A stretch of 64,000 nt of DNA from Adenophora triphylla var. japonica. Lineage: Eukaryota; Streptophyta; Magnoliopsida; Asterales; Campanulaceae. Every line of letters starts with the position of its first letter. The stretch's first letter is position 1. Below the pieces are notes generated by a model. It did not search any database and was not told the origin of the DNA. It saw only the letters and a program-made list of their open reading frames with translations. Position numbers and translations under genes: made by a program. This document shows positions 1-11,449 of this stretch, piece by piece. The stretch covers positions 1 to 64,000 of the forward strand of contig JAFEMH010007523.1 of assembly GCA_022495995.1 (NCBI GenBank), given 5' to 3'.

Positions 1-640
1 CCGCCTCTTCACTCGGATCCTCCTAATGTTCACATCGCCTACGATGTTTGTGATCGCTCCGCCTCGCCCGGGAGTACGAGTCTCGAGAAACCGTCCGAGC
101 AATCCTCCGAGGAAACAAGAAGAAATCCTCTCAACAAGAATCGAGAGAAAGATACGAAGCCGGGAGATACCAGTGTAGGTACACTGGAGAACTTCCTCCG
201 GGAGGTTCGACTACTACGCATCGTACTCCAAATGGGCCCTTTTGCTCTGTGCCATGCAAATCTAGAGCAAAATGTGGGTGGGAAAGCCGAAAAGTCCAAA
301 TTCGAAACCAGAATTCACAGACCCTGAACACCTAATACCTCGATCTGATAGTCTTACCGCTAAATAAGCCTAACCTCCGCGGATCAACCAAGATTCAACT
401 TGTCCAGCTTCCGAGCCCGGACCGGTAAAGGAAGATCAAGGTCACTTGGCAATCGCACTCGATCAATGTGCTAACCAAGGGCGGCAACCGCCACAGGCAG
501 CCTCAACATACTCCCGAGGTTCCAAAGCAAAGGCTTTACCTCGCAAGAGGAAGACAGGAAACGGATGGCTGGATGACTCTCCTTCTACGGATAGAGATGA
601 GATCTACGACTCCCGCCTCGTATGGCAAAGCATGATCACA
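1..640 (+). pseudogene. Gag remnant of gypsy element 1
   Basis: Decayed coding sequence. Around 130-230 it matches gypsy element 2 at about 56,520-56,610: both contain an ERYE-G motif followed by (S)VGTLGE and FDYY in broken frames. That fixes this stretch as the shared gag-side region upstream of the protease. No intact frame longer than about 100 codons remains. The part further 5', including the primer binding site and 5' LTR, lies outside the window. Confidence 0.55.
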
Positions 641-1110
641 TTCTGTGATGAAGACTTACCGAGAGACGCCTCGGGCACAACGAAGCTCTGTACATCACTC
701 TCAAACTCAACACCATATCACTCCCCTGAGTATTGGTAGATAACGGGTCAGCCGTTAATGTCCTCCCTCTCAAAGATGATGCGAGCTCTCCGCATCCATG
801 AAAGCCATTTGATACCGTCTACTGACTATCAAGGCCTACGACAACTCGTCTCTCGCCCCATCCTGGGGACAAAGTGACTCGAACTTTGGTTCGAAACCCA
901 AATGGTGCCAAGAAAATTCCACGTGATGGACATTCCATCCGAGTTCACAGCTCTTTGGGACGCCCTTGGCTACACCACATGAAGGCCATAGCTTCCACTC
1001 TCCATCAATGTGTCAAGTTCATCAACCGACAGGGAGATCTCGAAGTCATCCGAGGGGACAGCTTCCTCATAGGAAACGGCCGAGACAAGTAGCCAAACGT
1101 GTCCGCACTC
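640..1110 (+). pseudogene. First retroviral-type aspartic protease domain (copy A), gypsy element 1
   Basis: Pieces in different frames read as a Tat-type protease. A leading LxITLKLNTISLP-like strand is followed by the active-site block VDNGSAVNVLP near 738-770 (frameshifted). Then come a TIKAYD-like strand near 820-850, and GRPWLHHMKAIASTLHQCVK (about 955-1,015) with a downstream INRQGDLEVIRGDSF block. The protease would normally cut the Gag-Pol polyprotein. A second protease domain lies 3.3 kb downstream (3,950-4,400), so this element carries two diverged copies. Confidence 0.6.
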
Positions 1111-3950
1111 GTGCACCGGGTTACCTCCTTCGAATCAACCAAGGGACTATCTGGGCAAATCTCATCGAATCCCTCGTAGTCCGGAGATGCTAACTATGTA
1201 AACGTACTCGAGCAAAGTGCACTCGGCGCTACCCGATACATCAAGTTCAACTGTCGTTTCCAACACTTGGAGGCAGATTGGAAGGAAACGCCGAATATCG
1301 CCATGATACGGGCACATAAACCCCGCCTCCAATCCGAGATTCACGCATTCTTCAAACTCATTCTCTCGGCCCCGCTGTGCGAGGAGATCTTTGTGATAAA
1401 AATCGACAAGTATCGTCATACTCATCTCGACCGTATGACCGTCGTATGGAAGGTCCTCTACGAGGGATTCCCTCTAAGCCTTTCCGCTCAAGCATGGGGT
1501 ACGAGATTTTCCTAGCCGCTCCAAAGAACGCAACCCGACGCAATACGCCCCTACACCTCGGATCGAGCGATCGATGACGATGAATCGGACTCTCCGGAGT
1601 CGAGGACGCGGCACCCGCAAGCGCACCTCCGCATTCACATGCTCGCTGAGGACGGAACTCCTTCCGATCGTGTCACCTACGACCAAGGTTCCAATACCAT
1701 GGAAATTGTCAAGCTCAACGTCCAAAGCATGCATGCCTATCCGACAATTGGAAGCACGTGATTCACGCAACGAGGAATCCTCTCGATCAAGTGAATGACG
1801 ACGACTTCGTCAATATCATCTATTCCGTGTATCCCGATGAAGCCAAGGACCCCGTTCTTGTTATCGATTCTCGCCACACCAAGGTCACCTCGATGATCGC
1901 CGCTCATGGTAAACGAGGCACCGGCCAAGCGAGCTCGTAGCTCATCCCTACTTCCAAGTACCAGCCTGGGCTGCAACCGGCCCGTGCCGCGCCAAGCTTA
2001 TACCCTCAAGCGCCGCCAAGGCCAAGGGCAACAAAGAAGGAGACCAAGCTCCTCACCCCGCTACAAGTCGATCAACCTCGGGAACGCTTCCACCACCCAC
2101 CCCGAAAACATCTCGTGAAAGTCTTCCCCGCAAGGCGTAGCCGCCTTCCGACACAGAAATGACCACCTCAAGCATCAACATGCTTCAGCCGATTCGCTCC
2201 CAGCCGTCACGGCCCCGGATCTCGTATATCCCGCCAATCGACCGCTAGCTTTGATAGACTTGGCGATCGAGCGAGATCACGAGACCGTCAACATTGCATT
2301 CAATACTCCCCGTGGGGTCAATCAAGCGTATATGGGCAAACTTCTTGGTGATCGAGATCAAGGAAGGACGCATGGAATGTCCCACCCGACTTCCTTCGTC
2401 AATGTAATCCAAGTGTTCCCGCCATTCGGCGATTTGAATGTAATCACGGTTCGACACTAGCCGCACGATGCGCACCTACGGAGATCGCCTAGGTCTCGCA
2501 AGGAAAGCTCTCATGGAGCTAGCCGCTCAAGAAAGTCGTCTTTGGGACGAAGACCAAGCTCGAAAGACCTACAGGACCAAGCCCTTAAAGTGTCACAGCA
2601 GCCTTCGTACGTAAAGCTAGAGGCCACTCTAGACCAGCCGACTCAGGAGTTTTGCCCATGGCAACTTCCCGACTACCGTCCTGTTCTCATCCAACCCCTT
2701 TGCCAACCAAGGGTGGTCAACGGTCCCGATGACCTAGGAGATGGAACGACACGGCGGAACGAATCCTGCCGCTTACCTTCCCGAGGAAAGCAAGTTCTCT
2801 CGCGAAAGCGACGACGAAGACGATGAAACCATTCTCTTCCAAGCCGGGCATGAAGTCAACAAAACCGACTCCCAAGGGTCCTGGGAGGATGGGAACGGAT
2901 CATCTCCGCACTCAAATTGAAAGGCCAACTCAGTGGAGGAAGGTCTATTTAAAAACAGGAGGAGGATGGAAATTCGCCTCGAGCAACTACTCAGTGGAAA
3001 TTCCACAATACATGCCTTCATTTACGTAAACGATCAACTGGGACAAAGAACTACCACATGGGCAGATGTTCGGGAAGCCGTGTACTCACCTTCCGACATA
3101 CCCGCCACTCGTATAAAGCGTAGAAGAAAACTCTCCCCGATGGAGGTTTACCTAGACCGCCGCACGCAGCTTCAAGGAAGCACCGGCTATTCTCACATGG
3201 GAAGAAACGCAGTATTAACTTCGACGCAGCTCCGCCGCAAGAAGGTTGATCTCGGGCCCAGAGTGGAGGAAAACTAGCCAACCACGAGTATCGCTGCACC
3301 CTAACCTGCATCGCCCGAGTATGCTCAAGAAGAAGGAAAGGAACGCGATATACCGTGAAGAGATCAAGGAGACCGTTCGCTTGAGCCGAGAACTCTCCAA
3401 CCTCCCCGAGGGTCGCAACGCACGCCCGCCTGTGCAATCACCGTTGTGCACCGACATTCGAACAACTACGCCAAACCGTAGGCTACCTCCCCGCAGAGGC
3501 ACCTAAGCCGCATCCCGGGACGTAATCCGCTGCCGCCGAAGCTCCCGGAATTCATCCACAATCAATGAGTTGAGGGAAGACGCATGGCCCTATGCTACGA
3601 GGAATCCTCCTCTAACTATGGCTCAACTCAGTAGCACTGCTCGTAAGGGACCAAACCTCGATGTCGCCGTTCTAACCCGATCGGGTCAAATCCATGCATT
3701 ACCACCTAAGGCCACCAAAAAGCCGACGGAGCCGAATTGCATCCGCCACCCGCAGACGCAAGTTCCTTGAAAGAGGACCCGATCCTCACTCACCAGCAGA
3801 CTCAGCGAACATTTCCCTCGTCTCTCGGCCACCTCCTCTTATCCTCACAAGCTCAAGCTAGAGGAAAGCTCGGCCCGTACTACGGTCCCCGTGGACGCAA
3901 CCCTGCATGAAGTCATTCGATGATTGGTAACATCCACTATGGCAACATTA
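1110..3950 (+). pseudogene. Decayed coding region between the two protease copies
   Basis: About 2.8 kb with codon-like composition but no frame open for more than roughly 110 codons. Islands that look translated include YEIFLAAPKNATRR near 1,500-1,545 and VNDDDFVNIIYSVYPDEAKDPVLVIDSRHTKVTSM near 1,790-1,900 (read as separate short islands, not one protein). A DVAVLTRSGQIHALP island near 3,660-3,700 resembles the end of a gag/linker region. I cannot assign domains with certainty. Gypsy element 2 lacks most of the equivalent sequence. Confidence 0.4.
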
Positions 3951-4450
3951 TCACCTTCACGCATTTGGACCTTCCAAAATTTGGGGCCGATCACAATGAG
4001 CCGCTTTACATCACAAACCCACTGACGAGCGTCGTCTTCCTCGCGTGTTGGTAGACGGAGGTTCCGGAATGAATGTCTTGCCCGCCAAGATGATGGACCC
4101 GCTTGACATCAAGCCCACACGCATCTTAAGCCTTCACCACACCGTCAAGGCCTATGACTCTACTTCCCGTACAGCTTCTGGGTTGCTACTCTTAACATCT
4201 CGGTTCGGCAAGCGGGTGATCCCCACCGAATTCCAAGTGTCGACATTCCAATCACTTTCACAGCCCATCCCTGGGCGTCCCCGGCCGCATCAAATCAATG
4301 GCGTGGCATCCACCCTTCACCGCGCCTCAAGTTCATGCAAGGCAACGAAGCTAACCACGCCTACGGCGATGTTGTCACCACCGAGGGGACCAAAGACCAA
4401 CGACATTCCAAAGCCTTGGAAATCAAGCATAATGATGACATGCCATTAAT
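3950..4450 (+). pseudogene. Second aspartic protease domain (copy B), gypsy element 1
   Basis: Reads ITFTHLDLPKFGADHNEPLY, then, after a frame change, RVLVDGGSGMNVLPAKMM from 4,045. The DGGS tetrapeptide is the catalytic motif typical of Tat-lineage proteases. Further on are SLHHTVKAYDST, a GRP-WLHQINGVASTLHR-like strand split over two frames (4,275-4,330), and an HAYGDVVTTEG tail. This copy is less damaged than copy A and lies in the expected position upstream of RT. Confidence 0.65.
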
Positions 4451-4785
4451 CGGATTCACTCGAGACCTCCAAGATCCAAATATGCAACGTGGACCTTCCA
4501 CTGCCTCACGATCGTATTCCTCCCGCCATGAGGATGATGAAACTCATGAACTTCATCCCAGACTGGGCTCGGCAAAAGGCCGCAAGGCCAAGCACCAAGT
4601 TATTGAAGTCAAGGACCACACCACGGTCCAGTGGCTTCGCTACGTGCCAACACCGGCCGACATCAAGGAAGACAAAAGGCTCGCCCGCACCAAGGCAAAG
4701 CAGCCCCACAAAAGGGGAACCTCCGACGGCACACCCAATCTCCGACCTACAGCTTCGACCTCGCTCATTACTTCACCAAGTGGAA

Positions 4786-4885
4786 CCGACAGCAGAACCG
4801 AGGGAACCAACAAGGGAACCGACAGCGTAACCGAGGGGACCGACAATGGAACCGACATGCAGAACCGAGGGGACCGACAAAGGGA
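4786..4885 (+). repeat. Short GGAACCGACA minisatellite in the protease-RT linker
   Basis: About six imperfect copies of a 15-18 bp unit built on GGAACCGACA / GAACCGAGG. In one frame it encodes a repetitive RGNRQ-like peptide. It sits in the poorly conserved linker between protease and RT. Confidence 0.7.
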
Positions 4886-5849
4886 ACCGATGAAGATGAG
4901 AAAGAAGCAGGATAGTCAACACCAAGACTACGTAAAGTAATGGAACAAAGCCTAGCACGGACCTCAAGCGTTTCGCAGGACTCAAAGCTAATCCGATAAG
5001 GGGAGCGTTCTCGACATCACAGCCTCTACCTGACCAACCGCCACCACACCCAAAGATGAGTACACATTCAAGGGAATCCTGCACTTGGAGGAGCAACTCA
5101 AGGTACTCTCCATGGGAAACAAGTTGTTCGGATCACCGCCGAGGCCACATTCGAGACAAGAAATCCAAAGCGTAAGGAACCGTAATTCATAGAAGACGCT
5201 CTCTGACCAAATTTCTACAGTAGTCCGTTTGAAGAAGTCATGGAGTTGCCCAACTTGATCGATCTGGGCTCCGACAACAAAGATGATCGCCATGATAGGG
5301 ACAAAGCAGAGCCAAGCCTCTCGATCCCCGCACCCTCCTCAAGCATCCAAAGAATGCCACCGAAGAATTGGGTAACTTTCACCGACCAAGGGCAAGCCAG
5401 TGCACTGGAAGACAAGCCGGGCCCGCACCCACATCTCCCTAAACCCGGTCTCAAACCCTTTGAGCCGCCTCCTGTCGAGTCCAGCCCTTCCGAGTCATCC
5501 AACGGCCTTACGCCGGAGGACTATAATGTCAGAGCCAATCATGTATTCCCGTTCTTGTGTAATGAAAAGTCTCGACCTTTCTGAGTATCCTCTCATTGCC
5601 ACTTTAACAACCGATAAGTTAACAAACAACTTAAAAGACGTTAATAACTCAATTGATAAAGAAGCAGTACACATTAAACGAACAATACATTAAAGAAGTT
5701 CTCGAGCGTGTAGTTGACCAAGAGGACAACCGGCCCAAGCCGCCGAAGAGGTTATGACCAAAGTGAACCCGGGGCCGCTGCAAGAGCCTAAAGAGACACA
5801 AGCGGCGCTTTTCGCCGATGCAGTAAAAGGAAGCCCCGATAAACCTCCT

Positions 5850-6660
5850 CCGGGAGTATGTTGACGTGTTCGCCCGGTCATATCAGACATGCCAGACTCG
5901 ATCCCTCAATCGTGGAGCACTGTAATTCCCCCGATCCCGAATCCAAGCCTCACAAATGTAAGCCGCGCAAGATCAAGCCAGAGTGGTCCTTGCAAGTTAA
6001 AGAAGAAATTGAGAAAATGCTCCGAGTTGGTTTCATCAGAGTGATTGAGTACCCGACTTGGCTCTCCAACATCGTGACGGTCACCAAGGCCAACGGAAAG
6101 GTCGATGCCGCGTGGATTTTCGGGATCTCAACAAGGCCACCCTAAGGATGATTTCCCATCGCCTAACATCGACATGCCGGTCGACACCACGGCAAATTTC
6201 AAGTAAAGTCCTTCGTGGACGGGTTTGCCGGATACAACTGCATCAAGATGTCCGAGGAGGATCGTGCCAAGATCGCCTTCACCACTCCATGGGGACATAC
6301 TGTTACACCTGGCCATGCCGTTCGGGTCTAAAGAACGCCGGGGCTACTTACAAATGGGCCGCAATGTACTCTCTTCCATGACATGATTCACAAAGAAATC
6401 GAAGTATATGTCGACGACATGATCATCCACTCCAAGGGATCGACATGCAAAGACATGACAGATCCGAGGAAGTTCTTCAAACGTACTCGTAAAACACTCC
6501 ATGAGGTTGAACCCGCAAAGTGCACCTTCGGCGTCAAGCGCGGCAAGGTACCGGGGTACATGGTTACGTAAAGAGGTATCGAAGCCGATCCCAGAAAATC
6601 AAGGCCATCATCGACATGAAGCCGCCTCAAACCCCGACGTAAGTGAAAGAGCTTCATGGG
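5850..6660 (+). pseudogene. Reverse transcriptase domain, gypsy element 1
   Basis: The domain begins with the gypsy RT entry block KIKPEWSLQVKEEIEKMLRV, with PTWLSNIVTVTKANGK following at about 6,050-6,100. The VDFRDLNKAT core is frameshifted at 6,110-6,140. Fragments of a FVDGFAGYN block and of FTTPWGTYCYTVMPFGLKNA follow. The catalytic YVDDM box is intact at 6,407-6,421 and is followed by IIHSKG. RT copies the element's RNA into cDNA in virus-like particles. The start was taken from alignment by eye with element 2 at 57,640. At least four frame changes make it inactive. Confidence 0.85.
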
Positions 6661-6679
6661 AAGACTTCAAGACATCGTC

Positions 6680-7220
6680 CGCTTCATCAACCGCTGACAT
6701 CTTCTCGCGAGCCCATGTTCAAACCGATGAAAAAGAATGCCGACATCAAATGGGACTCCGAGTGCCGATGCCTTTCGAGAAAATCAAGACCTACTTGGTT
6801 AATCCCCACCCCGTGCCCGCCACACGAAGACAAGCCACTACTCCCGTATCTCGACAAGAATGTACACGTCTATCTGAGCAATGCCGGCACAAGAACACGT
6901 AAAGATTCCAAGGTTGAGCATGCAATCTACTTCGTAAGCCGAAAGCTTCAAGGAAGTGAACTCGCCACTCAAAGATCGTGAGAAAACCTCGTACCGCCTG
7001 TATGGGTAGTCGGGAAACCGAAACACTACATGCAAGCCGCATTCAAGCTGCTCCCCGGTCTCCAAAGTGGACCCCGTCCGATATCTCTTTGACAAGCCAT
7101 CCTCGTCAATGCGGCTAGCCAAGTGGTCATTCTTCCCGGCCGAGTTCGACATCAAGTACATGGTAAGAAAATCAACAAAGGGCGTAGTAATGGCGCATCG
7201 CCTTGCCGACTTCCCGAGCA
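6680..7220 (+). pseudogene. RNase H domain (RT-linked), gypsy element 1
   Basis: Follows RT directly. Recognisable blocks are REPMFKPMKKNADIKWDSEC (6,710-6,765), EKIKTYLVNP, VEHAIYFVSRKLQGSEL (6,913-6,963), a VVGKPKHYMQA-like block near 7,010-7,035, and RYLFDKPSSSMRLAKW-SFF near 7,080-7,135 in shifted frames. This RNase H would degrade the RNA strand of the RNA/DNA hybrid. The order and spacing match element 2 at 58,430-58,960. Confidence 0.75.
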
Positions 7221-7264
7221 AAGGAACCTAAGGGTCCCGATCCGCAATTTCCTGACGACGGAAT

Positions 7265-7710
7265 CTTTTCACTTGACAAATGCAAACCGCCGGCAACTCT
7301 TCTTCGATGGGGCAGCCAACAAGAAGGGGAATGGCATTGGAATGCTCCTTGTCGATCCCAAGGACGAGCATACTCCCATAGCCATCAAGTCGAATTTTGA
7401 AGCAACCAACAATGCAAAGAGAATACGAAGCTCGTGCAGCAGGTTTGGAAGCCGCCTCGAGCGCAACATCTCGTAGCCGGATGTATATGGAGACTCGCAT
7501 TGATCATCAATCAAGTATCCAACAAATGGAAGACGGTAGATTCTCGGCCTTCGAAGTACCACGCGTACATGGAGGAGCTCATTGCTCGCTCAAGGACATC
7601 TCTTTTCACTATTTGCCAAGAGACAGAACCGCTCGCAGACGCCCGGCAACCTCGCCTCTTGTCGAAATTCCCGAGGGAAAAGCAAGAAACCCCTCGTAAT
7701 AGGCAGACGG
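7265..7710 (+). pseudogene. Archaeal-type second RNase H (aRNH), gypsy element 1
   Basis: Starts with LFFDGAANKKGNGIGMLLVD (7,299-7,358), giving the first catalytic Asp and the glycine-rich strand. An EHTPIAIKSNFEATNNA strand follows, then EYEA-AAGLEAA (second acidic residue), an LIINQVSNKWKT strand, and a FTICQETEPLADA-like segment for the last Asp, all split across frames. A separate archaeal-type RNase H between the RT-linked RNase H and integrase is diagnostic of the Tat/Ogre lineage. Element 2 has the same domain at 59,030-59,440. Confidence 0.85.
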
Positions 7711-7839
7711 GAAACACCCGCCTATTGCCGTGAGATCGAAAAGAAACAGAAACGATCGACGAACCCCGGTACAATCAAATTTACCAAGCATTCTCCAAAG
7801 CGGAGAAGCTTCCTTCACAAATGAAGATGGAAAATACAA

Positions 7840-9041
7840 AGAAGGGATCAAAGCCAAAAACATGATGGCATTAAAACGCCCGGCATCCCATTTCGTCATT
7901 CTCGGGGGTATGTTGTACAAGAAGCGCCACTCAAGGGCCACTCCTTCGGTGTGTAAACAAAGAAAAAGCTGCCGAAGCTAATGAACGAAGTTCACAACGG
8001 AACCTCGCGGTCCGCACATGAACGCCCGAGCATTGACACGTATCATTCTCCGTATGGGATACTATTGGATATCAATGGAAACAGACCGCATCCAGCTTCG
8101 TCCGAAGCCGCGACAAATGTCAACGGTTTTCCAACCTCAATCACATCCCTCCTCACGAACTCTACCGCATGACTACGCCACGGCCTTTCGCCACATGGGG
8201 AATCGACGTCATCGGCAAGATCACTCCTCCAGGGAGCAATGGTCACGAGTTCATTTTAGTCGCAGCCGACTACTTCACCAAATGGGTAGAAGCCGATCGT
8301 ACAAGGTACCGAATTCTAGGAAGGTGGCCGAGTTCATCCGAGAGAACATCATGTGCCGATACGGAGTGCCCAACGAGATCATCTCCGACAATGGGACTCA
8401 CTTCAAGGAAATTGTGACCAACTACCGACCGAATTCGTAGTCACACGTCACAGTCTTCTCCTTACGTACCACAAACCAATGGTGCAAGAGAGGCAAACCA
8501 ACAAGACTCTCGCCATGATAATCGAAAGATGACCACCGCAGGTCGGACCGGCCCGAAAAGCTACATCTAGCTCCTCTCGGGGATACCGAACATCGGGCCG
8601 TAACCGCCACAGGGAGACTCCGTTCGCACATACCTACGAAATGGAAGCAATGTTACCCGTGGAATTGGAAATTCCATCCCTCCGAGTCCTCTTGGAAAAC
8701 GGGTCAATGAAGTCGAATGGCTACGCAGCCGTCACGACGAACTTGCTCTACTCGACAAGCGCAGATTGAAAGCCATGGAACACACTCGAGCCTACCAGAG
8801 CAGAATGGCACGAGCATTCGACAAGAAAGTCAAGATCCGAGACATCAGAGAAGGCGACTTGGTGCTAAAGGAAAAGCCTCCTACGCAGACCAATCCCCTC
8901 GGAAAGTGGGAGCCTACCTGGATAGGACCGTTCGTGGTACAAAGAATCTTCTCCGGAGGAGCCATGAAGCTAGCAGATTTGGACGGAAACCCTTTCGTTA
9001 ACCCCGTGAACGGAAGCAAGCTCCGCAGATACTTCGTTTGA
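7840..9041 (+). pseudogene. Integrase domain and pol C-terminus, gypsy element 1
   Basis: The zinc-binding HHCC module is traceable at 7,980-8,160 (EVHNG, RIILRMGYYWISMETD, QMSTVFQPQSHP in changing frames). The catalytic core begins TPRPFATWGIDVIGKI (8,172-8,220), with the first Asp, followed by DYFTKWVEA. The second Asp lies in IISDNGTHFKEI near 8,380-8,412. The C-terminus reads GKWEPTWIGPFVVQRIF and ADLDGNPFVNPVNGSKLRRY, ending with a stop at 9,041. No chromodomain follows, as expected for Tat. Frameshifts after the core inactivate it. Confidence 0.85.
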
Positions 9042-9218
9042 GGAAGAGCACGAGTCAACTCACCTTCCCCATACACCGTCCCTCGCAAATTAAAGTGCTA
9101 AAAGAGTAATACCCAACTGGATACATTCCCGCTAATGATCCAGGTAAAAAACAGGGTCGCACTTCTTTTGTCTTGGTTTTTTTCTCAAATTCACCTAAAG
9201 TGTCGAACTACGGTGACC

Positions 9219-9279
9219 TGAGCCCCTTAGTCCAGTTGTAAAAGGGGAACGTAGGCAGCCATCTTTGGTTCGGTCTAAA
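9219..9279 (+). other. Conserved post-pol hairpin motif, gypsy element 1
   Basis: A 60-bp block closely matches 61,084-61,144 of gypsy element 2. It starts GAGCCCCTTAG, then has a short variable loop, GTAAAAGGGGAACGTAGGC, GCCAT and TGGTTCGGTCTAAA. CCCCTT at 9,223-9,228 can pair with AAGGGG at 9,242-9,247. It lies just after the integrase stop in both copies and is far better conserved than the flanks. Inference: an RNA or DNA signal of the element (processing, packaging or cis-regulation); its function is unknown. Confidence 0.6.
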
Positions 9280-9499
9280 AAAACAAAAAAATACAATAAG
9301 CATCAATTGCTTGTGTTTCGAAAACTCTTTTCATTTAACCTACAAATTCATAACGGTTAAAACATTCTTTGATGAGTTCAAGCACGGTCAACTCTTGACT
9401 CGCTACACGCTAGCAAAACTACAATAAAACATTAATCAATTAACGTGTCTCGCAATGACAAGGTGGATACTCGGGACAAAGAAGGTCAACCTAGTTTCC

Positions 9500-11260
9500 C
9501 GTACTAGGTCCTTCATCCTTCTTCCCTTTCCCTTTTCCCCGGCGAGTGTTCTTCACCTTCGCAGAAATATTCCGTAGGCCTTCTACCTCGGCTCGTGGAC
9601 TCTTCCCGACGCCTCCGTCAATCCCGTGGCCGTCAATACAGCCCTTTCTCTAGCTCGTCTCGAGCCGCCTCGCTTCGAGCCATCATCGCAAAGGCTTTGA
9701 TTGGCCTCCCGATCGCACTTGCCACATAATCGCCCATGGCACGCCAAGCACGATTCCTGTGGTTAGCCCTCGCCTCGTCCTCCTCAATGTCGAACCGTCT
9801 GTGTGATCAAGCACTCCAACAAACTCACTCCGTCTCCACAAGATAGCCATCTCGTGTCTCCCCCATACACTCTTCGTACTCACCCGTATATCATGCCGAT
9901 GCAATGCGCCCTCTCTCCGGCGAAAGAGAACCCCGGGCAGAAAGGACGTGTATTGCCACCACCGGTGACCAAGAATAGCGCCGAAGGATCCTCCATCCGC
10001 AGAGATCCCACCTCAAAGGTAGCAAAGATAACTCGTATCGCCGGGCATCTCGCTCCAGCCCGCATCGCCGCAGTAACCAATGATGGAATATAGAAAGACG
10101 CCCGAGACAGCCCCGCACTCGACGATCAATGCACCCTCCCGAGCGGTCCTACAAGTCTCAGAATCTCCAATGGGGAACCCACCATCGCAAGTGATGCGTG
10201 CCAAGTCTCGGCCATCCAGAGCTCCAGCCTCGATTACTCCCTATCACCGCAGGACGCCGCGAGAAAGACCAAGCGTCACAGACATTGGCACCTCGTGCAT
10301 CATCTCGGCAGCTCTCTCCTCAACCACATGGTCGCATAGCGGGACTCCTCCCCACATGTATCGGCTACCGGCCGCCATCCTGGCCTATGCCCAGAACGTC
10401 TCGCCCAAGACCAATGGCACGATGTCTCCTCCACTCCGGCACCGCTCACCAGTCCAAGACACCGTGATGGCACACACCTGCAGACGTGAATGTGAACAAA
10501 GTAGCAATCACACAGAGCAAACGCTGCCCCACGCAAAGACGCTCCTCGCCTCCGGCAAATCTTTCTGCAAGCCCCGAAATGTCAACGTAATCGGTATCCT
10601 CAGACAAGCATCCCGTATGCTTCTCCAGCCGAGATACCCAACAAAGACACTAGCTTCTCAACGGTGGCCATGCCACCAAAGATACGGAAGAACTAGCTGC
10701 TCCGCCTCAGTCCTCCTGCATGGCCCGGAAATCTTCAAACGTAGGAGTGACTTCGTTGTACGAAAAGCCGTACACATTCCTCCTTACGTCCTGCAACCGA
10801 GACGCCGTCTCAAAAGGTCCTAATCCGGCATGAGCTCCTTCAAAGCCCAAACAAGATTTAATCCCGTAATGTGCCTTCGAAAACCTTTTGTTCTCGCCTC
10901 GTGTGGTTCCGTACCCACGACCGAAAGTTGTCCAAATATCGCTCTTGCATCCGAGACGATAACTTGGGAAAAGGAGCCATGTCGAAGGTGAAGAAAACCT
11001 TAAGAAATGGAAAAGAACTCACTGTAATGAGCAAAGCAATGCGCAGCCTACAAATTGCAAAGCCGAAACCGCAATTTAAAGAATCTGAAATTCATTTCAA
11101 GTCCGGCCGGACTCCCCGCAGCTGACTTGTCAACTCTCAGACCGCCTTAAAGTTGGAAACATTTCCAAACCATGCCCTCGTTCACCCTTATGAAATCTCG
11201 CGTGCTCGCCCTCGATTTCATTCAACAAATGACAATATCCCTTCCGCCCGGCTCGTGCAA
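9500..11260 (-). pseudogene. Antisense ORF 1 of gypsy element 1
   Basis: Read on the minus strand, this segment matches the antisense ORF of gypsy element 2 (61,500-63,100). Two shared blocks are clear: DVRR-VY-FSYNE-TPT-EDF at about 10,742-10,800 and GGDIVPLVLGETFWA at about 10,384-10,428. It lies between integrase and the 3' LTR, facing pol. Antisense ORFs in this place are known in Tat-lineage elements. The family may be the plant mobile domain/DUF7745-like group, but I am not certain. It is decayed: the VLGETF block, the FSYNE block and the N-terminal part are in different frames. Long + strand ORFs here, for example 10,080-10,823, are shadows. Confidence 0.6.
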
Positions 11261-11449
11261 CAAAGGCAAATAATTAAAAATTAGTGCATACATGCTTAAT
11301 TTTTGACCTGCTCAATTTTTAATGCATTTCTCCTTTTTATTTATTTTTGATTAACCTATTTGCTTATTTGCCGAAAATAATCAAGGTGATCACAGAATAA
11401 ATATGCGAAGCATGTGTCTCCGCCCCACGCGCCTTTTTGCAAATACATC

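Noticed and set aside
10080..10823. 247-codon + strand ORF
   Set aside because: Its composition is that of an opposite-strand shadow. The minus strand carries the motif blocks shared with gypsy element 2.
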